Positions 11,397 through 23,200 of a stretch of DNA of 64,000 nt are shown one piece after another; the stretch's first letter is position 1, and the number at the start of each line of letters is the position of its first letter. The stretch comes from Balaenoptera acutorostrata (lineage: Eukaryota; Chordata; Mammalia; Artiodactyla; Balaenopteridae). The DNA is taken from NCBI RefSeq assembly GCF_949987535.1, contig NC_080067.1, positions 27,246,039 to 27,310,038 of the forward strand, read 5' to 3'. The notes below the pieces were generated by a model, which was not told the origin of the DNA, made no database searches, and saw only the letters and a list, made by a program, of their open reading frames with translations. Both the position numbers and the translations under genes were made by a program.

Positions 11397-11501
11397 ATCT
11401 CGATGTGGTGGAGATGGAGGACTCAGAACCAAGGATTTCCAAGTGATTTCTTCCAAAGCACGAGAAACTAACTCTGTTAAGCCTGCTCTGTTCTAACTGA
11501 G
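11397..11501 (+). other. Candidate 105-base non-coding exon
   Basis: The acceptor 'tctttttcttcgttttag' (AG 11395-11396) is strong; the donor CTGAG|GTAACT at 11502 is moderate. The interior is non-repetitive, although a MIR lies just upstream. If joined directly to the candidate first exon, the upstream ATG frame stays open to TAA at 11494-11496 (47 codons in all). If joined to the coding exon, it gives 'gag' before the ATG, a favourable G at -3. Confidence 0.4.
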
Positions 11502-11509
11502 GTAACTGA

Positions 11510-11985
11510 ATTTGCATCTCTCTGTACTCTACATGAAATAGGAAATTTTTTTTCTGAGGGACTGAACCACTCCCAAGGAGCTTATGATATGTTGCCAGCG
11601 ATCCACCAGGTTTGGGGATTACAAAGTGACAATGACATTTAGGTGAGCTGTTGTTAAGGAGACATGAAGCGGGAACTAAGGGCTTCTCATTCCAGTTCTG
11701 CCAGTGACTGTCGTGGGAGCTTCTGTAGGTCTCTTCTTCAGGCCGGAAGGACCCACCGACGTCACTGAGGCCCAGAGAGGTTAAATGACTTTTCAGAGAG
11801 ACCCAGTGGGCTGGGTGGGGACAGGCCTGGAGCTCGCATCTCGATTGCTCAGTCATACAGTCAGCTTCTGGGCCTGCTGCAGGGTGACCACCGTGCTAGG
11901 CGCGTGAAGAGCCCGCCCCCGGGACACACACTGTTTGCACAGATGAGTATTGACAGCCCAGAACACTAAACTTCACCTTTGAGGC
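11510..11985. other. Intron, mostly unique
   Basis: A MIR-like scrap is visible near 11760-11830 ('gaggcccagagaggttaaat'). Otherwise nothing is recognised. Confidence 0.4.
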
Positions 11986-11989
11986 ATAG

Positions 11990-12170
11990 AGAGGGCCCCA
12001 GATAGTGATAATAACAACTACCATTTATCAAGCACTTTTGTGTGTGAGTGCAAGGCAGTGTGTTAAGGGCTTTAAGTGCTGTGTTTTTACTCACTTCTCA
12101 CAATACCCCTGTGAAATAAGGAAGAAGAGATGTGAAGGATTGAAATGTGAAAATGCAGGCAGGTCATAGA
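11990..12170 (-). repeat. MIR-like fragment
   Basis: The phrases 'aactaccatttatcaagcac', 'gtgttaagggctttaagtgc' and 'tcacaatacccctgtgaaat' match the 3' half of a reverse MIR. Confidence 0.6.
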
Positions 12171-12174
12171 GTGC

Positions 12175-13415
12175 TTTGTATCTCAGACCACACTTAGGAT
12201 GCACATTCGGTATGTAAAGCACAATGCTAGGACCATGAAGTTCAAGGGAAAGTGCTTGCCCTCTAGGAGCTTATAACCTTAACTCCAGAGAGGTGGAGTC
12301 AGGTGGGCAATGCCTGATATTAGCTCCTCTCCCCTTCACCTGCTTCCCCGGCAGTCAGTTGGAGCGGATCCGGAAGAGACCAGAGTAGTTGATACATCAT
12401 AGTTCTGGCCCTTCAATGCAAGTTTTCATTTTATTCAAATTTGACATACATTTCCATCCACCTGTGAATACATACACTTTCAATTTATAAACAATAGTAA
12501 AGGGCTTCTCTGAATTCATTTGTTTATTTGTTCATTCAACAAATGTTTATTGAGCTCCTACAAGGCACTTACTTGGGTATTCAAGACCAAACATATGACT
12601 ATGTTTTTACAGTCATGATAATGGTCATGCGCATTCTCTTAGCAAGGAATTATCGTTCAGCTATTAGAATTTTTCTGTTAACATGCTAGAATATTGGCTG
12701 CAAGGATGCTGGAGATTAACCCATAATTAGGATTCCAACTGGATAAGTAGGAAAATCTTTTTTAAAATCTTCAAAAAGGAATTTCTTTTAATTTTTTGAT
12801 TCTGCTGTTACTGTCACCTTTACATAGAGGCCTTTTCTTTGTCCACTTAACCTATCGGCAGAGGAAAAAGCAGTTTGGCAAGGGGGCTTTCTTTGACTTG
12901 AAATGCTCTCCTCTTTTAGCTTGTAGGCCACACAAGACACTGAATGTTCAGAAGTAAAGCAATTTAAGAGATACTTTAATTTACAAGGTACAGAGTTAGA
13001 GGTAGCTCCAATGATTGCATTAAGTAACAGAAATCAGATTGTAAGCCTTGAATGCTACTTGTAATAAACTTAAGCTCCAAATGGAACAAAGGAGATGTTG
13101 AGTATGAATGTGCTTTGCAAACTTCTAGGAATTCTATAAATGTTACAGCAAATATTTATCGAGTACCTACTATGAGATCGGAAGGAAAGGCAGGGCAGAA
13201 ACCAGAGGCAGGGAGACCAGTTAAGACAAGTACCACCGTCCACCAAGGAAAAGACAGGGTTGGGGGAAACTCAGGGAAGACCGGAAATGGGTGATAGCAG
13301 TGAAACAGGAAAGGAACAGACGCAAAGGGAAAAATTGACACAATCTGACATCTGATTTCCAATCTACTCAATTGGAAATCTGAGTAGAGAAGAAATAGCT
13401 AAAGTTGACATTGAG
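12175..13415. other. Intron with an old-repeat scrap
   Basis: 'attcaacaaatgtttattgagctcct' (split here by a repeat edge near 12540) suggests an L2/MIR-era fragment at about 12515-12600. The remainder is unique-looking. Confidence 0.4.
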
Positions 13416-13419
13416 ATTT

Positions 13420-13800
13420 CCAAAGCAGCGGTACCCATGAAGATACTTGGAAGGAGGTGAGGGGCTGAGTTTGAAGTGTTGAAGTATGATGTCCCCCAGA
13501 CGATCAGGGACTTTGTACCCTGGAGGAAGGCCAGGGCTAGTTTGGGAGACACTGGGTTGTGAGAAAAAGTCGAGAGGTGAGAGAAGAGATTTTTCCGGTG
13601 GGAGACTATAGGGAGGCAAAGCTTGAGGGTGGAGCCTTATGAGAAAAGAAGGACCTAGGGAGGACCTAGAGAAAAGTCTGGCAAGAGAGTGAGGAAGAAC
13701 AAGAGAAGAGGGCTCCAGAAGCCAGAAGAAGGGTGTTTCCCAGAGGAGGGAGCCTGGAGTGTTAGACGCAGGAGGAGGCGGGATGAGGCCCAGGAGGGCC
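13420..13800. repeat. Possible ancient interspersed repeat, purine-rich
   Basis: The strand is strongly purine-rich, with phrases such as 'gccagggctagtttgggaga' and 'gggtttcccagaggagggag'-like order resembling the unresolved family at 55-57 kb. Weak evidence. The long reverse-strand open frame here is a by-product of this base bias. Confidence 0.3.
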
Positions 13801-13828
13801 ATTGGTTTGACAAGTGGTAGATCACACA

Positions 13829-13871
13829 TTTGTTGGTGTTTCCCTTTCCTTTGTTGGTGTTTTCCTTGCAG
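13829..13871 (+). repeat. Tandem ~21-base duplication, pyrimidine-rich
   Basis: 'tttgttggtgtttccctttc' is followed directly by 'tttgttggtgttttccttgc' and 'ag'. The second unit ends in a splice-acceptor-like pyrimidine tract plus AG, but I see no matching exon. Confidence 0.7.
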
Positions 13872-14166
13872 AATGAATATCAAGTGGTTTCATTTGCAAA
13901 AAATTTGTAGCTTGTGCAAATTAAGAGTCACTGTTAAATTTGATCCTTGCAAGCCCCAAAACACACTTCTGATTACTAAAATTCAGGCTGTTAAATGTGG
14001 TTTTAATGGTAGTCATCCACTTTATTCTGTTGTCAACAGATCGACCAAAGACGATCCGTTGATAGAAAGCTCTTTAAAAACTACATTTCTGTTGACGCAA
14101 AGGTTTCTAACAGTAATTAAATTTGTGTTTTGCCTTTTACCATATGGCTGTTGTATGACATGAGAC

Positions 14167-14184
14167 AGAGAGAGAGAGAGAGAG

Positions 14185-14222
<38 letters not shown>
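14167..14222 (+). repeat. Compound microsatellite (AG)11(TG)17
   Basis: Uninterrupted AG units at 14167-14188 change directly to TG units at 14189-14222. It is likely polymorphic. Confidence 0.97.
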
Positions 14223-14228
<6 letters not shown>

Positions 14229-14239
14229 TGGGCATATGA

Positions 14240-14455
14240 GCTTAGTACAATGGAATGAGAAGGCTGGGGTTAGATAAATCTAGTTTCACAACCTAGCTGG
14301 GCCATTTTCCAGGGTTGTGACTTCAGAAAAGTTACTCTCTAAGCCTAACTTTTTCCATCCATAACTCAAATAGGATTATTTTGAAGATTGAGTAATATAT
14401 AATTTGGTCAGGATCTATACCGTAGTAGGCAATTAATAAATGCTGATTGCCTTCC
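14240..14455 (+). repeat. MIR element
   Basis: The forward MIR order is seen: 'ctggggttagataaatctag', 'gggttgtgacttcagaaaag', 'ccataactcaaataggatta', then 'ggcaattaataaatgctgat'. Confidence 0.75.
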
Positions 14456-14599
14456 CCTTACAACTTTTTTTAGGTATATATATTTTTGCATAATATTCAT
14501 TTATACCCAAAGCCTTATCTTTATGATTTATTTTAGTGTGTTAATTTTGTCATGGAAAGAACATACCTCCCACGATAGCTAACCTATCCTGTGAGAGTT

Positions 14600-14755
14600 C
14601 AAGTGACCAGCAATTTCATACGGATAAGAATCCCCTTGGGGAATTTATTAAAATGTAGGTTCCCAGGTCCCTAGCACAGAGATTCGAATTCAGTAAATTT
14701 CAGGTGGGACCCCTGAGAATCTTCATTTTAAACAAGCACTGCTGTGATGAAGGTT
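14600..14755 (+). mobile_element. MER5A-like hAT-Charlie fragment
   Basis: 'taagaatccccttggggaat', 'ttattaaaatgtaggttccc' and 'gggacccctgagaatcttca' follow the order of the MER5A element. The terminal inverted repeats are not preserved. Confidence 0.6.
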
Positions 14756-15645
14756 AACAAATGCCAGTTTCTAGGAAGCAGAGGAAGGGTGTAAACCTGA
14801 GACTTGATAGGCTGATTTCAATTTCGTAGAGATATGCCTGTGCTCAAAATTCTTATATTTGTGTTATTCATGTTTACGGATTATATTTGCAATGAGATAA
14901 AAACACATGGATCCCAGATGTCAAGGAACGGTGGTCTTATCGCACCCCACTATCGCCATCCGCGGTATATCCACGGCAGTACTGGGTGACATACAGCCCC
15001 CAAATCATCTTCTTTTCCCTGCAGAGTAAGTGGTGACACCCTGTCGCTATGCCCAGAGTTTGCAAAACCAGTGTAACTTTAAATGTTGTTACCAATAATA
15101 TATTTAATGGCAGTAACAGTGCACAATCACGCCATTAAAATATTTTGATGCATTTGTCTATCTGACTCTGTGTCTTCTGGTTGATAAACATCTGTGTCAT
15201 TATATATCCTTTGTTCTCCGCATCTTGGAATCATATAATTTTTAGTTCACGTTGTTCTCAACCTCATTTTATAGTTGAGAGAATAATTTGTCCTTTTTTC
15301 ACCTCCTAGTCCCAGCTCTCTTCTTTGCTTATTCACAGGAAAGGATTGAGACATATATACATGCTTGGTGTTAAGCTATGTATGGAGAATATAAAACATA
15401 TTTGACTTGTGTATAGTAAATTGCGCTTTACGTTCCTTGTACGTAATTTACAAATCAGATGACTCAATGGGGATATGTTTATTAAAAAACTCTACTGAGT
15501 CATTTTATAACTGTTGGCATTCCATTGATGGTTTGCTTCTTTTGGAGCAGGATGCCAATGTCCTGGAGCCTTGCCTAGAATCAGGGTTTCTCCGTCTATA
15601 CCCATAGCCCTTGAGGAGAGAAGACAGAACTGAATTTCATGAAGT
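14756..15645. other. Intron, nothing recognised
   Basis: AT-rich unique-looking sequence without ORF or splice pair of note. Confidence 0.45.
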
Positions 15646-15649
15646 CCAT

Positions 15650-15830
15650 TCTATACCTTATGTGCCTTATCTCAGCCATCTTATTACAATCTCCAAATAA
15701 CCCGGTGTGGTAGAAATTGAGGCAAAGAGGTTCTGTAATGTGGCAGATGTTGTAGAGATGAGATTTTCACACCCTGGGCTCTTATCTGGCTCCAAAGTCC
15801 AGCCTCCTGTCTCCACACCCCGTGTAGTTT
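15650..15830 (-). repeat. MIR-like fragment
   Basis: The phrases 'ccttatctcagccatcttat', 'tagaaattgaggcaaagagg' and 'tatctggctccaaagtccag' match a degraded reverse MIR. Confidence 0.6.
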
Positions 15831-15834
15831 CCCC

Positions 15835-18800
15835 AGCCACATACTGAGAGTATGAAATAGATCATTGTTCCTGATTGTGGCTTAGAGACCCTTGTCCCTG
15901 GTATTACAGTAACCTCAGAATTTTTGACAAGAAGCAAATGGACAAAGGTAATGTGCAAACTTGAGTTAGTTCAACAAATATGAACTGTGTGCCAGGTATC
16001 AGATCAGGACTCCACCCTCGTGGGCCCTCCCTATCTTTGTCACCTATTCTTATCTACCATCCAAGTGCTGCTGCAGGCTTTTCTTTTAGAGTGAAGACAC
16101 CAATGGATTTCTGCACTGATAAGATCAAGATTTGTGTCTTGCTATAGCTATCGCTGTCCCTGTGTGGGGCTGAGTGTTCCCAGAGTGCTCTGTCACTTTG
16201 AAAGTTTAAAACAGTTCCTTAGGGGATTGCCCGGAGGTGCACAATAAGTGTTTGTTGATTACCCTCTGAGACCCTGAGGAAGTCTACAGGGGGTGAGGGA
16301 AGGAGCCCAGAGCCCTGCAGAGGGGGTCTGGGGAGAGGTCAAAAGACCACCGTGTACGAGACCGGTCTGGAGGCTTGGCAGTTCTTCCCGTGACCCACTG
16401 TGCAACCTTGGGAAGGAAAGGCATGTAACTTTGCTGGCTTGATTTCCTCAGCTGTAACTGGAGAAGGTTTGGCTCAATGATGGCAAAGGCCCCTAAGCAG
16501 AGGTGCTGAAGCAAGCATATGGTAACTCCATGTCTGAGGCATGCCAGGGGTCCCGGATTGCAGAGCTTCTTCCGACTGTCCTCGAAGGGATACTAGTACT
16601 GGCCAGACCTCAGGTTCTGCCTTTACCCCATACGCTTTTGAGGAAAGTGCATGAATTTAAGAGTGAGAGAGATTGTCTGCTTTGGAGGAAATAAGGATTT
16701 TTACTGGCTGGGAATCAATCAAAAGGTGACAAAATGGGAGGTAGGGAATCACGGTTTGAAATTTTATGGCTAGGAAGAGCCTTAGAAATAAACTAGCCCA
16801 ACCTCTTCGCATTCCACATAAGGGAACGGAAGTGCAGGGAAGTCATAGGATTTGCTCAGGGTCACACCGATAGTGGCAAACAGGGAACAGAAGCCAGTGT
16901 CCCCTGCCCGTCTGGTACGCTGTCTGCAGAAACAGGTAGGTCCTGTCCTAAGGCAGATTATCAGGAGAGGCAGTCAGTAAGCAAAGCCTAAGGAGGCACC
17001 GGCACTCTACGACTATTCTGTTGGGGAGAGCAGCCTATCATGCCTGCTGGGCTTCTCACAGACATTGCTAAAAGGACACTACAGTGCACACTTTCCGTCC
17101 CATCAAAGCCCTTGGATTCTTGTCAACTAAGGTAATGAAGAACATTTCTTTTTGATCTGGGAGAGGCAGAAGGCTGTCTCCTGTTTTTTAAAGCATTTTC
17201 CCTCTCTCATTTAAATGAAAATCGCTAAGGTCTACCATAATGTAGTTTCGAGAGGAATGAAACATTTTCTCAGGGAGTATGAAGAGGAAGACCCAGCTCG
17301 CACACCCCATGTTGCTGGCCATGCCTATGTGCGTGTTCATCGCAGGGTGCCCTGTTGTCATGAGAAATCCAGTGGCTGTACAAATGCTACAGGGACATCC
17401 TGGGGTTATTTCAGTAACCCCTGAAGGCCGGCTCTGTGCCAGGTGAGAGAGATAGGAGCTGCCACTTCCTGCTTTGTGAGTTGGATGTTGTTTCTAGGTC
17501 CCGTTTTGTTTGTGTTATTTTTCCTGTTCGTCTGTTAGAACAACTTCTGATTATTTGCAGGGTTGATTACCACTAGATAATAAGAGCAGCGATTCAGTAA
17601 AAACAAAGCTGAATTTATTATCTTACCAGGCAAGAGAGACTGGCGTTCAGAATCAGTCTCCCCAAACGTATAAGCATTTTTCATGCAAGCATGGAGATTT
17701 CTGATTAGTTCTGATAGAATGCTGATTCACTTCTAGACCAAAGTGAGGATTTTCTGTTTTCAAAACCTACTCGGCATTCTGGTCTGTCCCTGCGTAGACC
17801 TATTTATTCTGGTCTTGTGGTCCTTGACCCGAACTCGGAGAGCAGGGGTGCCAAGGTCTCGGGTGGCCCTTGGTGCTCATGGGAGTGGCAGTAGCCAGTC
17901 ACAGCTGTGTCCCGGGTGCCTGCTGCAGATTCCTCCTGTCGTGTGTTCTGCCCTTTCCTTTGCACTAATGCACGTTCCACCTTTGCTTTAAAACGGGAAG
18001 GGGTGGGAGGACCACTTTGAGGAAGCAGAAGGCACTGGGATACATGGAAAAAGTGATGACGTGGCAGTGAAATGAAGCCCCGAATGGGGTTTTACTCAGA
18101 TGTTAGAGAACTGGCCTACCCGGGTGCTGTGTTAAATCAGGTTAAAAAAAAAAAACAAAAAAACCTGACCTTTAAAGTTTTTCCTGTCAAGGTCTAGCAA
18201 TTCTGGAGTTTCTTTAGCCCCTGTACCCTGCAAGTTGACTTTTTGCACAGAAAAAGAGTGAAATATTCTCTCAGAAATTACCTGGGAGAACGTTATTTTC
18301 TCTAAATGAATATGCACTACGAAGTGAGTTCTTACCTTGTTTTGTTGTTTATTTAATATTCTTAATATTCATCTTTGTTTTTTGACGTTTTTTCAGGAAA
18401 TCACTCAGGATCTTTGTACCATGTTCGAATGATCTGTGTTAAGACTTTCTTTTCTATTTAATGATAGGCGTTTGCAATAAGATGATTTGCGCGTCTCTCT
18501 ATTTTAGGAAATACTTTTCAAGGCCTTTAATTTTTTCTCTTTTATGAAGCTTAAACGGGAGTCTTACATCCAATCCTAGCAGCTACCTTCCATTAAAAAT
18601 GACCTATTTTTCCCCCCATGAGGTTTCCTGACTCAGGGAGGAAAATAAAAGTCGGGTGATTAGTCATTGTGGCGTTCAGCAAACAAATACTTGGGAGGCC
18701 ATGATTTATGTTGCTGGTCGGAAAAAGAGGTTATATCTGTCTCTAGACAATGACTCTTGTGAAAGGTAAGTGCCCTGTGTTCCCAGAAGGTCCCCAGAGT

Positions 18801-19840
18801 GCCCCTGTTTGTTGCGTTCAGGTTTCTAAAACCCGGTGGCCATTTTCTGTGAGTTTGAATCCCTGTGTTAACTCCTCCCCCTGTGGAGTCTATGAGCATT
18901 TGTTTTCTAAAATGAAAGCACAGGCAGAAACTCGAGCTGTTCTACAGAACAGCCTGTTCTTTAGATGTTTTTTTTTTTTTTTTTTTTAGATCAGTGTATC
19001 TAAAGCATAATTTTTCTAAACAGTCTATTGTGGGTTTTTATCTACAGTGGGTTTGGGTTTGTTTGGGGAATTTTACTTTTTTTTAAATGCAGACAACATA
19101 TTTATTGATGTAATTGCTCCCTGTTCGCCTCAGCCCCAGATAATTTCACTCTGAAACAGGTGAGCAGGGAAACTATTTGGATATCTACTGCCAGAAACCT
19201 TCATTTAGTTTTAATCAAATTTCTTTGGGGGTAAAATTGGCAAAAGCCAACTGGAACTTAGTTCCTTTCATACTCTTCCCTCCCCCACCCCCCCATCCCC
19301 GCCCAACAGTTTTCCCCAGTCAGTTTCTTTTGTCTAAACCATCGTGCATCCATTTGTGTGTCTGGCCAGAGTTTTTGTAGCCTTTCCGCAGTACAGAAAA
19401 GCTTCTTTGCCTCTGGTTGTATGTCAGACTGGCCGGTGGGCTTGCTTGACAGCCCTGCCAGTCACCTGCATCTCCTGAATCCTAGTTTGAGGTGACTTTC
19501 ACAATCCCGTGCTGCCTCAGAGATCTGTGCTGTCATGCCTGGCCTCTTTCCAGAGATTGCGGTATTGCCAGCAGTGGCTTCAAACTGGAAAAAGGGGAGG
19601 TGGAAGAGAAATGATGGAAAACATGGGAGGAGGGATTGTGGAAAACAGAGGAGAAGGAAATGTGTGTGCAAGGAAAGTATGTACGTGGACTCAAGTAAAT
19701 ATCTGAGAGCCCAGGTCTATAAAAATGATCTCTGTGCATTGGCATTTTGTGTCTGGATCCAGGTGGGGAACCACTGTGAATGTGGGGCTGTCTGTTGATG
19801 GTGGGGAAGAGGCGTGGTAGAGCTGGGCAAGTGCACCGGC
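15835..19840. other. Intron, mainly unique, with short repeat scraps
   Basis: A degraded repeat with MIR-like 'gatttgctcagggtcacacc' lies near 16780-16900. There are poly-A/T runs at about 18141-18163 and 18968-18987. Several isolated GT(A/G)AGT donors occur (for example 18766), but none pairs convincingly with an acceptor. No protein homology was recognised. Confidence 0.4.
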
Positions 19841-19845
19841 AGCTC

Positions 19846-20026
19846 GGGACTCCCCTGGCAGTCCAGTGGTTAAGACTCCTTGCTTCCACTGCAGGGGGCG
19901 TGGGTTGGATCCCTGGTCTGGGAACTAAATCCTGCATGCCGCATGGCGTGGCCAAGAAGGAAATAAAATAAAAAAATAAAGTATAGCTTTAAAAAAATAA
20001 AGTATAGCTTTAAAAAAAAAAAAAAA
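19846..20026 (+). mobile_element. CHR-type SINE, short form
   Basis: It runs from 'gggactcccctggcagtcca' through the tRNA-like B-box region 'gtgggttggatccctggtct' to a poly-A end. The tail holds an internal duplication of the unit 'ataaagtatagctttaaaaa'. A short flanking match (gcagctc, before the element and near 20035) may be the target duplication. Confidence 0.85.
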
Positions 20027-20029
20027 GGA

Positions 20030-20550
20030 GTGTTAGCAGCTCTTCTCCAGGAGGGTCCCCCCCCAGCATGACAGATGCTTAGACCACTCTCCAGACCAAC
20101 TGGGTCGGCTCTGCACCAGCCCCCTCAACGTCTCTAGAGCGGGGTTTGCTTCCTTGGCTTGACCGCCATTGTTCCATTGAATACTTCTCTGAGATTCCCC
20201 GAGGACACTTGTGATCTTGCTGGATATGATTTATTGTGTTGACCCCATTATTTGACCTCCAGGCTCCATTTCTGTGATCTAGTTTCTAGAATCGTTGTTG
20301 TCTCTGTGACGCTGTGATGGAGCATGGTATCAATTCAGAATACTCTGACCCACTGAGCAGCTGTGCATTCTCAGCAGTTACTGCTTCCCTTATTACATCA
20401 CCTGCTTGTGCTGAATATGGAACCGAACGCTCTATTAAAATGGAGAGCTGGGTGCCTCTGAGAGTGTGAGTCTGATTGTGTGGCGGGCTGATGAGGAGTT
20501 ATCATTCTCCTTCTCGAAGCTTGAGCAGACTGTATCATTAAAATGATTTT
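20030..20550. other. Intron between two SINEs, nothing recognised
   Basis: Unique-looking sequence. Confidence 0.4.
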
Positions 20551-20551
20551 A

Positions 20552-20690
20552 GGGAATTCCCTGGCGGTCCAGTGGTTAGGACTCGGTGCTTCTACTGCCA
20601 GGGCCCAGGTTCAATCCCTGCTCAGGAACTAAGATCCTGCGAGCCGTGTGGCGCAGCCAAAAAAAATAAATAAAAATTTTTAAAAAATTT
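20552..20690 (+). mobile_element. CHR-type SINE, short form
   Basis: 'gggaattccctggcggtcca', 'ggcccaggttcaatccctgc', 'ggaactaagatcctgcgag' and an A/T-rich tail are seen. I could not define a clean target duplication. Confidence 0.85.
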
Positions 20691-23155
20691 GACTTTGAAG
20701 CAAAGTGGACAGTTTGATACCTGCCCCTCTGTGCCCCAGGACTCAGTAGGAAATTTCCCACATGGGAATGAACAAACTGGAGGGATCCTGAAGAAATATT
20801 ATGTGACCCAAATATATTCCGTGTTACGGCTTCCCACCACCCCTTCTTCGTGAAGATGGAGTACTTTGGTAGTTTTGAAAGCTTGAATACTGATATCTCA
20901 CCATTTACATTTTAGGAGGGCTATGAATCACTGTATGGAGATTGATATGTTCCAGGCTTAAGTGATCTATCCTTATGTTATAGATTAGGGTCTAAAATTC
21001 AGATACATCCAGGGACAGGAAGATAATATGAATGTTCAGTGTGGGCTGGGTATAGGAAGATAGAATGGTTAGATCGTGGCAAACTGGAGGGCATTAAAAC
21101 GTTTTAAAATACTGTGGGGCTGAATGAAACAGGTCTGCAGGCCGAATTCAGCTTCTGGACTGCTGCTCTGCACGGCAGTTACAGAGCTACACCATCTGAC
21201 TCCATCCACCAGGCTGGGTTTCCTCAGTGGCAGCTTGCCCAGTCTTCCTGCAGAGCATTGGGCGTGGAGCTCTCCAAGACCCAGCCCAAGAAAAATTCAT
21301 GGCTGTTGAACCTTCTCCATGTCACAGCAAATAAAGGAGCTACTCTGGATATGAAGCGTGTCCATCTCATGCAGGCAAAGTGATTTGCAGCAGCAGAACA
21401 CACCTTGTATGTCGGAGGACACCTGGAGAGGCATCAGACAGAGCAGCCTTGACTAAGCTGCCCAGCGCTCAGTGTGCCCATTTCAGGATGGAACAGGAAG
21501 GACCCACCAATGGAAGCCCCGCCTTACCCGGCCATGTCACTCCCAGGACAGCTGAATGGAGCCAAGCCTGCAGAGGCTAACCTGGATGGTATTGGGCCAT
21601 GGGGTGACAGCAGAGGACAGCGGGCATATCTTGATATACCTGGTCTCTGATATTGACCTGCTTGGCCCAAGGTTGCTTTCTGAAATATCAGGCAGTTAGC
21701 AACTTCCTAACTCGTCCTAGGCTGGGACAATGTGAGAATTGTCCTCTCTCTCCGTTGACACTCTGTTGACCTTCCGCACATCCTGGAATTTATAATGCCT
21801 TCCCTTTTTTCTAAACATCTTTTAATCACTCTCATTTTCGTCAGCTCTCTTGGTGCTAAGTGAGTCATAATGTCTGCAAAGCACTTACTTAGCACAGGGC
21901 CTGGCATGTAGAAAGTGCTCAGTAAATACCAGCTCTTATTGTCATTGGCATCGTCATCACCGCCATTATAACTCTTGTCATTTCCCCAGTGGATACGGGA
22001 ACTTGGTTTCCTTAAACAACTTGGTTGTGTACCTCTGCCACCACCACCCTGACATAAAGGAAGACGGACCCCACACACATAACCCACTGTGTCGGAAAAT
22101 GCGCTTCACGTGATCCCCAGCTCACTCCTGCGCGCTAATGTTTGGGGAGCACTGCTCTAGGCACCGTGGTGAAGTACAGAGACAGGCTTGCATAGAGATT
22201 GGTCCTTGTGGACTTGCTAACTAGGCGGGGTACTTTGGGACGGTCTCAGGGGTGGACGCTGGGGAGGGTTGTGCCTTTTACATTATACGGTAGGGATGTA
22301 TGATGGGGTGGTTTTGACCACACTAAGAATCTGATTCTGAAGGCTTCAGTCCCCTGGCTGTGACTTTAACCTCAACAAAGTACCTGATTCCTACCCCCCA
22401 CCCCATTGACCTTCTGGCCATGCAAACCCTGTTGCCAAGAAGGGAAATTCCTATATTAGAGGACAGACAACCTTTGTGCATCAGGGAGCCGAAACAAATA
22501 GTAAAAATGTAGAACTTTAAAGGTAGAACCTGTATCGGTGTAAAAATGAGGGGCAAGCCAGTCTCAGTGAAGATTTTGGGACCCTGGTAGGTGATGAGAA
22601 GGGAGGTGTAGCTGAACGTTTTTTTTAATGTTGGTGACCGAGAGTATTGCCTGCTCCTAAGAAACATTTTGAAAAGTAGAAATAACCGATCCCATGCTGC
22701 CATGGTGGCTTATTGTTTGGACTGGAAGCTACCAAGGTGGTGAGGAGAAAATGGCCACAGGACCTTAGAGATGAAATCCTAGCTTCATATCAAATTCATT
22801 TAGTTTAGAAAGTGAATTAACTAAAAGCCTTTTCAGCCCCTCAAAGCTCTCGCCTGTATTTTGAGGGTAATGTGGTCTAGCATTTTGTTAATTCATGATT
22901 GTGGTGATTCTTTTTCCTTTCTGTACTGTACTTTCAGATGGCCTGAGGCACTGGACACTTAGTGGCCTGGGGTCCTTAGGGCTACATGAGACTCGGAAGT
23001 GGAACTGTATACTTAGCAGTTCCTGAAATGGCTCTCTCTTTTTTTCTTCCACCTCTTCCTGCCACTGTTGGGGAACTTAGCTTGGAGATCTGGCCCCCAG
23101 TCCCCTCTCCCATCCACCCAGATGAGTTATTGCTGTGGTGTCTGGTAGCCTCCTG
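20691..23155. other. Intron, mainly unique
   Basis: A MIR/L2 tail scrap lies at about 21890-21935 ('cacagggcctggcatgtaga', 'aagtgctcagtaaatacc'). Open frames at 21114-21383 resemble no known protein. Confidence 0.4.
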
Positions 23156-23160
23156 GAAGA

Positions 23161-23200
23161 TATGTCTAAATCCCCAAAGCTATGTCTAAATCCCCAAAGC
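23161..23200 (+). repeat. Perfect 20-base tandem duplication
   Basis: tatgtctaaatccccaaagc occurs twice back to back (23161-23180, 23181-23200), at the left edge of an old LTR-like repeat. Confidence 0.97.

Noticed and set aside
13368..13883. A 171-codon - strand frame rich in Pro/Leu/Ser
   Set aside because: It arises from a purine-rich + strand stretch resembling an old repeat; no domain and no conservation evidence.
18747..18765. A 19-base micro-exon (acceptor 'ctgtctctag', donor AAAG|GTAAGT)
   Set aside because: Too short to trust from splice signals alone, with nothing nearby to support it. The same applies to 46448-46466.
19846..20690. tRNA genes suggested by B-box-like sequences
   Set aside because: They are the tRNA-related heads of CHR SINEs, with poly-A tails and no cloverleaf closure.
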